DNA of 64,000 nt, from NCBI GenBank assembly GCA_036674765.1, contig JARVKI010000045.1, positions 274,052 to 338,051 of the forward strand, written 5' to 3'. This stretch comes from Seiridium cupressi (taxonomy: Eukaryota > Ascomycota > Sordariomycetes > Amphisphaeriales > Sporocadaceae). The position numbers and the translations under genes are program-made. Shown here piece after piece: positions 55,685 to 64,000 of the stretch. Under the pieces are notes generated by a model. That model had not been told where the DNA came from. It ran no database searches and worked only from the letters and a program-made list of their open reading frames with translations. Position 1 is the stretch's first letter, and every line of letters starts with the position of its first letter.

Positions 55685-56149
55685 GGTCTACACGAAAGCT
55701 CTCGGAGACTTGCGAAAGAAACAAACTCGCGGTTGAGAAGGCGGGTTGCACATAATGAATGACACATGATGCTGCGGTTGTCGTATATCAGCAAGTTTGC
55801 GGCCGCTGCTTACAATGCCAAGGCTTCCATGTGTCAAACCATACACCCGTCTCGAGGAGAACAACGTTGGTCAGCCGCATCAGCTATTTTAGGCTTAGTC
55901 TAGACAAGCTTTCACATATGCGTCCAGCAGCCTCTCTTGCAGCCCGGAGATGCCGAGAACCACGAAATGCTTTCCTTTACTATTGTTACCAACTACGAAG
56001 CGGAGTTAGGGATGGATTTCTCTCTTCGCATGGCTCGTGGTCCGTAGGATGTTAAAAACAGAACATGCGCGCTTGGCTCCCTGGAAGAGATGGTATATAC
56101 TACATGTAGAGTCAGTGAGTGATCAAGTTGGCCAGTATTCCGATGTGTA
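55685..56149. other. intergenic, M20 promoter region
   Basis: No gene was recognised between the M20 start and the relic that follows. Confidence 0.55.
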
Positions 56150-57975
56150 CTGCGGGAAATCTAGTATTTCCCCCAAGAACTTGGGCGCAGCGAATATTTG
56201 ACTTGCCATGGACTTATTTCTGACCTGGTCATCTGGTTGATCGAGCGTTCGAAGTTGCGGGCCAGGCATGGAAGTGGATGCTGGAGAACCTGCCTCAAGT
56301 CGTCGAAGCAAAAGATTCTCAGTCTGGTTACCAAAGGCTGGAACTGGCTAAAGAATAAATTCAAATTCTTATCTAAATAGGGGGGACCTTCTGGATATCA
56401 AGGATGCCCTCGTAAATATGACTACCCAAGGAGGTTTGTAGTGCGCTGATGGGGTTTCCGGCCTTGAGAGGGCGACCTCGGAATTCTTCGACGACATGCG
56501 TGCAAGGGTTCGATTCCTGAAAACGACCAAGATACCACCATTATTTCAAATCCTGACAGGGAAGCCAGACAGGACCAGGCAAAGTCTACAAATGGCGAAT
56601 AGGGGCAAGAAGCCCTGAAATCTCTTGTAGCACCATTTGGATCCTATCACACAAGGCACAGCAAGGAGATCCTTGGTCCATGGTCAGAGGCTAAACTATC
56701 ATGGACAGGATAAAGGCTGACATTAAAATTGTTTGGAACGATATGGAAAATGTAGGAAAGCAACTACGGGAGAACACTGGTAGGACGTTGAGGAAGGGAC
56801 TTTGGTGTTGAGTCTCTGATACGAGATGTTGGTATGGACCTCCTCGGAAACTTCTCGGCGTAATACGGGGTGCAATAGCTAGTCTTGTGGGGACGCCCAG
56901 CAATTTTTTAGTTGAGCTTGCCGGTGCTCTCAACACACCGATCACTATTCCAGCGATCTCGCCCCTGCACAAGAAGTTGATCCGCGGCAGCGACCTCACT
57001 GCACTTTATGCTTACTTGTTGATTACAATCCTAGGAAGTATTTGCTTCCAAGCCATCATGCAGAAGAATCCCGCAAAGTAGCCGGGGATCGATCCACTGA
57101 CGAAGTATCAGGCTTTGAATGCGCATGGGACACATTGAAGCCCGATCTACCTCAAAAAGCACTGCGCTGGCACAAATCACGGCTCCAGCATTTTCCCAGC
57201 AAGTCAGAGCTGCTCCAATAGAGGCCAAGGTGGACACCATTGTCTTGTCCGAGATTCTGAGCCAGACTCTAGGGGCTACAACAAACGGACTGCTGAAAAA
57301 CAGCGGACCTGAGCTCATGATTGCTGTTCCTAGCTTTGCTCCAACCATTCAAACATAGACGCCTCCTGGAGGCGATCCCATCATTCAGCAACAATTAGCA
57401 AACCACGTTCGCAATCACTTTTTCGATTACGCCGGCCATGCTGCATATATCCTCAAGATCATTATCCTCCTCGGCGTTTACATGTACTGGGGTTTCAAAA
57501 CCATTCCCTTAACTCTTATACCTGGGATTGGCATCACCCTTGTAGGAGTATGGAAAAAGCTCATCTCCGGCCAGAGCTATCCCAATTGTTCAAAGCAGAC
57601 CTCAAGTTGAAGTAGATGTTTTATACTTGGCTGTTTGGTGGGATCCCAATCATCACCGCTCTGTGTGGTCAGATGCATGGATCCCCTTTTGGCTTGTTTA
57701 CCATCATTCAAGCCATCCAGCTGGCATGCTTACAGATCCCCAGCTGGGTCAATGAAAATTTGAAACTACTTGCCCTCCTTGTCGTCGAAAAGTGGCTCAA
57801 ACTGACGGGGAAGGCCGCAACTTTGCTCCGAGGAGTGACGTTCGGTGGTTTTAAATATGGTATGGGCGTGGAGCTCGCTTTGAACATTGGGCAACTTTAC
57901 GATAAACACCTACCGTGTGGTTACAGAATACGACAAAGTGATAGGCGAAATAGAATACCAGTTAACGAATGAGAC
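56150..57975 (+). pseudogene. relic of a large membrane-associated fungal protein
   Basis: Scattered protein text runs in all three plus frames with many stops: GQAWKWMLENLPQVVEA and LSLVTKGWNWLKNKFK (56270-56380), MDRIKADIKIVWNDMENVGKQL (56700-56770), ELAGALNTPITIPAISPLHKK..GSDLTALYAYLL (56910-57020), CAWDTLKPDLPQKAL (57120-57160), NHVRNHFFDYAGHAAYILKIIIL (57400-57470), and a final open stretch 57616-57972 (WLFGGIPIITALCGQ, CLQIPSWVNENLKLLAL, GVELALNIGQLYDK). The LNTPIxIPxIS..Y..GSDL pattern recalls the C-terminal part of very large, uncharacterised ascomycete proteins. Their function is not known to me. The 5' part of such a gene (several kb) is missing. Confidence 0.55.
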
Positions 57976-58421
57976 AGGCAGTAATTGAGATATGTGAATA
58001 AAGAGTAAATACGTTGAGCGTATAAAGACCATCTGGATTTCCATTGATTTATCAGTATCTCAAGGTAAATAATTCCTTAGTTTCCACAGATTGATAGCTC
58101 TACCTCTACTAGTTCTCATACATTACAGGACTAGAGAACTGTGGAACGAAAGAACTTGCTCGAAGTTGAAAACGGAAAATAGGGAGTCTTCCTTTCAATA
58201 TACACAACGTTTTGCAGATGTTTTCATTGAGAATATGTATTAGCATAATTAGTATTAACTCGTCTAAGTCTATAAGTGCGTAATTATGAACGAAATTTGA
58301 AGGTATCCATGTCTAGTCCGCTGCCCATACCGCCGTCCGTGATTACCTCATTACCTCATTACCCATCAGGATGCATAATTGAACTCCTAAGCGCTTTCGC
58401 AGGACATCTTCATCAAAATAT
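57976..58421. other. intergenic, no gene seen
   Basis: This lies between the relic and the WSC gene stop codon. Nothing was recognised. Confidence 0.6.
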
Positions 58422-61400
58422 CTAGTTGGCAGCACTGTTCACGTACACCAGGATTCTGTTGCTTCCACCACATGCCTCAGTCTTGTTGCCATTGCAAGGA
58501 TAATTACAACCAGCAGACAACGGGTCGGAACCTGAAGCCACCACGGCCGGAGAAGAGAGTTGGCCGCCATAACACTCCGAGTAGTATTCCTCGCCGCAGT
58601 AGAGGTAACCCTGAGCTGTACACGCATCTAGACAGTTTGCGATGGTGGCGTTGCTCGATCCACCGGAAGCAGAGAGGCTGACTCCATTGGATAGAATACG
58701 ATCCGCGCTATCAACGTAGCAGTTCTTGAGACTCCAGGTACCATAGCTCTGTCTGGAGAAGAAAGTCTGCTTCCAGGTGTTGTCCACAACCACTGACAGA
58801 CGATGACCGGCTCCGCACAGCTGGGTGTTGTCACCTGAACACTTCATGTTGCATTCAGTGCTTGGGGTTGAAGAGGACTCGTCAGGCATGTAATTACTAC
58901 ACCAACACTCAGACCCATATTCTGTACCCGAAAACTTGTAGCCGAGAGATTGACAAGAGATGGCGCACGATTGTGGAGTCATGGTGCTGCCGGATGGTCC
59001 CTGAGTGGACAGGAGCCTTGGATTGGCCGTGTCAACATAACAGCCCAAGCTGGAAAACCCAGATGAAAGAGCTATCGCAGTGCTTGTTGCACTGGCGGAT
59101 AATGTGGTAGAAGACGAGCTCAAGGAGCTTGATGAGAGGGAAGACGACGCTGGGCTGCTAGAGCTCAGTAACGAGGGAGAGGTGGTGCTGGTGCTAGCGC
59201 TGATGCTCGCCGTAAATGTGGCCAACGGCCCGCTGGTCGATGATGTGCCAAGGCTCGAAGACGTCGATGTCGCCACGGCCGCATTGAGTTGTGAGGCGCA
59301 AGACGTCGAAGAGATGGCACTTTACGAGGCTGGCGATACAATGAGCCTTGCTCCGTTAACGGCATTATACACGGGAGCACCGAGGCTGGACTTCATATAG
59401 CAGGCGGCCCCCAAGAAGGAAACATCAACACACCCAGCCTGCGCTGCACAGGCATCAATACATTGCTGCAAGTTACTGGCGCTGGAGGACTTGAGATCGC
59501 CCCCGGCATGATCTATGCCACACTCAATGATGAACGAGAGTCCGCCAGAGACGTACGTGGTACTGTTAGAGCCGGGGCAGATGACTGATGTGCTTGATGC
59601 CGATGCTGATGAGGTTGTCAAAGTACTGGCTACTGCGTTGGAGGGCGAGACTATGGACGATGAGCTAGAAGTAGAAGGGTTCGTAGGCGTGCTAGTACTA
59701 GCGCTGGTACTTGAGCCTGACAGCGTCGAACCGGTAGTCGCGGAGGAGACTAGCTTTGCGCCCCAGACACCATTCGAGACTGGAGCACCCAATGTGGATT
59801 TGAGATAGCAGGCTGAACCAGACATGCTCACTTCAACACATTGGGGATTATGTGCGCACGCATCGATACACGCCTCGAAGGAGCTGGCACTAGTGGACGT
59901 GAGATCTCCACCGGCATGATCAACGCCGCACTCAATCAAGAAGGAAAGGCCGCTGGACACGTATGTGGTGCTATTTGACCTAGGGCAGCTAAGAGGCGTG
60001 CTAGACGCGCTTGCTGATGAGGTAGTTGTGCTTGTGGCCGAGCCAGAAGTCGACGATGAGATGCCGGTAGCGCTCGACAATGCAGAACTACCACTACCGC
60101 TGCTAGCACCCATAGTGCTTACTATCGCCGACGAGGTGGTAGAGGATGATGATTTGGACGTGAGCTTCGCTCCCCATACGTTTCCATTCGATACCGCCGT
60201 GCCAAGGCTTGACTTCAGGTAGCATGAAGTTCCTGATAGGCTGATATCTACGCATTGGCTGTTTTGTGCACAAGCATCGATGCAGCCTTGGAACGAGGTG
60301 ACGGTGAGCGAGCTGAGGTCACCACCTGAATGATCAATGCCACACTCAATGGTAAAGTTCTTGCTATTGGACGTCACTATGGTATTGTTCGACGTCGGAC
60401 AGGAAACATCGCTGGAAGGCGTCGGTGCGACCCAACTAGTGTTCTGATAGACGGTGAGCCGGGAACCTGCTCCACAGAACTCGCTCGCGTCATTGGCGCA
60501 CAGCATGTTGCAATCACTGTCGCTCATGCGATTGGCGCCGGTACCGAAGCTGTTGCCACAGTAGCACTCAGCTCCATACTCGGTGCCAAAGTACTGATAG
60601 CTGGCGCAGAAGCTGGCGCAGTACTCAAGAGACATGGCATTGCTTGATGTGGCTTTACCAGCGAGTGCTCGGCCACTCGTGGCTTCTGTGTAGCAGGACG
60701 TGTAATAGAAGCCACCAACGGTCTCGGGGGTGCCTGGCGTCGGCAGCTGGGTCGGACGCCCGTTAGAAAAGATCGAGAGGCGATTACTGCCACCACAGAT
60801 CTCGCTTGAGTTGCCAGGGCAGGCGGAGGAGCATGAACTCTCAACGACCTGTTGAGACAGATATCCAAGCGACTGGCCGCAATAGCACTGGGTTCCGAAT
60901 TCAAGCCCCGCAATCGTGTTGCCCCCGGCAGCGCAAGTCTGTGTGCAGAGCTCGATGGTGTTGGCGCTATTCTGATAAGTCATGTTCGTCAGAGTCTGCG
61001 GGCTCTGGTCCGCCCAGCAACCCCAGTAAGTCATATTTCCAGCATAGGTGTTGTTGTTGACAGCAGGCAGAGTGCCATCGAGAGCCGGATTAGGGTAAGG
61101 ATCATCACCAGCTTGTTGACGAGGGTAGCCAAAATCGTAAGACCTATTGCCGTTACCGTAAAAGTTGTCAATGAACAGACGAGCTTGGCCTGCCGCCGAA
61201 GCCATCATGGCGCCGGCATCATGGCCCGAGTTGACAAAATCGACAGTGTCGCAATTAGGACCAGTTGGGTCCGGGCATGACGGCGGGAAAGCCTTGATGA
61301 AGTTGAAAAAGCGTTCATTGCGGGTGGATCCGGTGGTAAAGGGAGCACAAGTAGACGAATCGTCGCCCAGATCGAGAGTCCCGCGGGCATAGTTCACGGC

Positions 61401-62258
61401 CTTGGAATTGTGGTTGGCTAGGATAGCGGATCGTCCTTGAGCAACAAGACCGGTACCGTAAGTCATCGGATAGGCCGTGAAGTTGGTGAAACCTTCTCGG
61501 TAGACGTCGTACGTTGGGCAGGAGGCCGTTGAGAATGGCCGGTCGGTGCTCAACCACGCATAGCTGTTTGGATTGCCAATCCAGTAGGACACTGGCGATT
61601 TGGTGCCCAGCTGTGGCCCGATGGCGGCATGACGCTGCACAGTCTGTGCGCCCATGGAATGGCCGGCGATGACGATCTGCTTCATGTTGGGAAAGAGTGC
61701 AGTGTTGTCGAAGTATTGGACAATCTGGTCTAGCACGGTGTAGGAGCTGGTGTTCTTGGATGTGTACGGGTATTGATTGTTGCCCCCGGCCGACCATTGA
61801 GATGATGGCCAGACCAAACAATTACTGGTAGATCCGCGACCAGCCTTGAGGCCGTCTGTCCACGGATAACCATAGTTTTTGTCGTCTCCATTTGGGAAGT
61901 AGGGTGCCATGATGGCCACCGTATCGAAATTGATGTTCGGGTCCGACTCGACTTGAGCCAGTGCAGACAGCATGTTGGACATGTATGTCCCAGGATCCCT
62001 GTTGAGGCCATGGACGATGACGACTGCCCGCTGAACATTGCTCTCGACCAGACGCTGGTTCGAGGTTCCGTGGGAGTAGTAGTTGACAAGCGTCAGATTA
62101 TTGTTGCTGCCTGAAGGGTCGTTGATGCGGAAGTAGGCAATCTCCGAGCCCGGCACAGTGGGTAGCGAAGAGTTGATGAAATCACCCGCATACTGCTGGC
62201 CGGAAGTGAGCTCCAAGATGCAAGCACCAAGTGCTGCCAAGACTGTTTTGAAGCGCAT
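58422..62258 (-). CDS. secreted alpha/beta-hydrolase with four WSC and three PAN/apple-like modules
   Basis: Predicted 1247 residues from exons 62258-59326 and 59232-58422. Signal peptide MRFKTVLAALGACILELTSG. Alpha/beta-hydrolase domain about 25-375: AVVIVHGLNRDPGTY, nucleophile elbow IAGHSMGAQ with Ser201, and likely catalytic NSGHDAG (His346). WSC modules follow at about 410-500 and 518-605 (CYCGQSLG...EICGGSNRLSIF; CYCGNSFG...EFCGAGSRLTVY). Then come three near-identical PAN/apple-like repeats (IECGIDHSGGDL...CIDACAQN..CV...CYLKSSLG), Ser/Thr-rich linkers, and two more WSC modules to the end. The first exon runs into TAA at 59324-59322. A 93-bp intron (59325-59233, GT-AG, in phase) removes it, and the same frame continues. 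WSC modules bind wall polysaccharide, so the enzyme is probably wall- or plant-polymer-anchored (inference). Confidence 0.82.
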
Positions 62259-63229
62259 TTCGTGGTGGCAGGAACAGCGACACGGGTATCACGAAAACGA
62301 GAGAGGTGGAATCAAGAATGAGCGAGCAACAGGCAAGGGAATTCCACGAAGCATCTTGCCCTGGGTAGCCGGAGCAGTGGCAGCTCGTATTCATAAGTGG
62401 TATTTGTCGCTATGACATTGCAGAGCGTGTCGCGCACCTTGCCCCGTTCAGACCGACCGACTCTCGCGTAGATTGGGCCTGTGCGTATCGCTTGCTACCT
62501 ACATGTATTTTTAAGCGTCGACACGGGTCGAGAGCTAGGCGTAGTGGAGCTGCGCTAGGTGGAGATGGCAGCTCAGCTCATACATTGATCTAGCTAGCTG
62601 CGCTTGCAGGGACTAGTTATGCATCTTTATCGCGGATTAGGCCGAGCAATTCCGGCCAACGGTGGACCCCAGCTACCGCTACTGCGCCTCGGAACCGTAA
62701 TGTTGGCCCTTGATTTGCACCGACGCAGGCACGAACGCAGACAGCATTTCGCTTCCGGAGAGGCTTCCCGCTTACCCTCGCAGAACAGAACCCTAGGCCA
62801 AACACTCTCGCCAGATCTAGTATGGCGCCGCCAAGTCCCAGAATGCTCACTGAACATGGTGCTACTACTCGTTCGTCCGAAACTGTAAGCGCATACTAGA
62901 CTAGACGTCACGTTGTTGGCGTATTGCCATGACTGAGAAGTGGCTTGGAGTGGCTAGGAGTGGCTAGCTGATGGCGTGTTTTATCGATGCCGGCACGGAC
63001 TTGTCCCTGCGTTAGTGCGGCTCAGGCCGTGCTGGTAGGGCTTGACTACTGGACGTTGCATTTAGTCTGTAGAGCTGGATAACCCGGCCTCACCCTCGAA
63101 TTAATTGCAACCCAGGCGCGTTCTCGACTAAACTCTAGGGTCAGCATGTCCTCGAGCTACGCCGGGTGCCAAGCCAATATTATATAATAAGTGTGCCGGA
63201 CAGCGGTTCCCACGCAATTATTAGCTATA
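62259..63229. other. intergenic, promoter of the WSC-hydrolase
   Basis: Normal composition up to about 63170, then an abrupt change to AT-rich DNA. Open frames at 62604-62911 on both strands overlap and look random. No gene was recognised. Confidence 0.55.
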
Positions 63230-64000
63230 GTAGCATTATATTTAAACCGTTTTAATAAAGCGTTTACTTTGTTTTTTATTTTAAAGATTTTATTTAACGC
63301 ATTAAAATAAATTATAAATATAATTAACGTTAATATTAATTTAATTTAATTTATTTATTAATATTTTTTTAATAATTAATTATTTTTTAAAATATTTTTT
63401 TTATAATTTATACGTTTATATATTAAATAATAATATTTTTTTTAAAAAAAAAAATTATATTATTTTAATTATATATATTTTAAAAAAGTTTAAAAAAATT
63501 TAATTAATATTATTTAAATAAATTTACGTTTTATATTTTTTTATATTTTTTATATTATTTTATATTATTATATATAAATATTATTAAATTTTAATTATTT
63601 TTAAATTAATGTTTTTATTAATTAAATTAAAAAAATAACGTAAATATTAAATTATTTATAATTAAATTAATATTATAAAATTAAATTAAAATGTTTTTTA
63701 TTTTAAATTAAATTAACGCGTTTAAATAATTAAATTAAAATATATTTATATATAAAATTAAAATAAAAAATAAAGTTTTATATTAATTTTTATTTATTTA
63801 TATAAAAACGTTTTATATTATTTATATATTTATTAATAATATTATAAAAAGTTTAATTAATTTATAATTAATAAATAACTTTAATTTTAAAAACGTATTA
63901 AAAATATTTAATAAAAAATAATAATAATAATAATTTATGATTAATTAATTTTATAATAAATATATTATTAAAAAAATAAATTTTAAAATAATATATTAAT
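63230..64000. repeat. AT-rich RIP-like block, continues past the window
   Basis: Almost pure A and T; the few C and G bases are mainly in ACG contexts, as in the interior of the chromovirus at 1500-7900. No LTR, domain text or ORF can be recognised, so the original repeat type is unknown. Confidence 0.6.

Noticed and set aside
56500..56530. B-box-like GGGTTCGATTCC
   Set aside because: The flanks do not pair as a T-stem and no other tRNA arm is present; it lies in a relic gene region.
59080..59400. Plus-strand acidic ORFs opposite the WSC gene (also 59515-59808 and 59965-60222)
   Set aside because: They are shadows created by Ser/Thr-rich codons on the minus strand.
61315..61821. 168-codon minus-strand ORF in another frame
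   Set aside because: Out-of-frame shadow of the hydrolase domain.
1..64000. Secondary-metabolite cluster with PKS or NRPS core
   Set aside because: P450, FMO, cupin and MFS genes occur, but no PKS, NRPS, terpene synthase or pathway regulator is present in the window.

Overview
The window is nuclear DNA of a filamentous ascomycete (Pezizomycotina; the class cannot be fixed from this sequence). The evidence is short GT-AG introns of about 50-90 bp that join frames cleanly in gene after gene, typical euascomycete families (siderophore transporter, SidJ-type esterase, WSC proteins, class II peroxidase), and AT-rich repeat relics with the base pattern of repeat-induced point mutation (RIP).

Layout. 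1-720 is the 3' end of a drug-type MFS transporter. 1042-8466 is a heavily mutated Ty3/Gypsy chromovirus whose gag, protease, RT, RNase H, integrase and chromodomain can still be read. 8890-12131 is a graveyard: two opposed gene relics and a CYP51 paralogue with internal deletion, stop and frameshifts. 12540-17419 is a divergent iron unit: a siderophore transporter and a SidJ-type siderophore esterase share a promoter holding two exact ATCWGATAA (SreA-type) sites. 18351-19738 is an S58/P1 aminopeptidase. 21509-26143 holds a Copia LTR/PBS fragment, a damaged Cys-rich secreted protein, a small acidic ORF, and an NAD(P)-dependent reductase broken by one stop codon.

26620-30211 is a housekeeping pair (Mtf2-like mitochondrial factor and CMR1), divergently arranged. 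31113-41291 is accessory: a CAP/PR-1 secreted protein, two decayed short-chain dehydrogenases, an intact FAD monooxygenase, an unknown basic protein and a cupin. 43700-44740 is a secreted class II haem peroxidase. 46702-50402 is housekeeping again (FCP1 CTD phosphatase; complex I subunit NDUFA13/GRIM-19). 51091-55684 has a cytochrome P450 and an M20 amidohydrolase. 56150-57975 is the wreck of a large membrane-associated fungal protein. 58422-62258 encodes an unusual secreted protein: an alpha/beta-hydrolase followed by four WSC and three PAN/apple-like modules. 63230-64000 enters another AT-rich block.

The genes fit a mosaic of conserved housekeeping islands and fast-decaying accessory DNA. 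The best candidates for new biology are the siderophore import/hydrolysis unit and the hydrolase-WSC-PAN fusion. No CRISPR, rRNA or confident tRNA gene was found.
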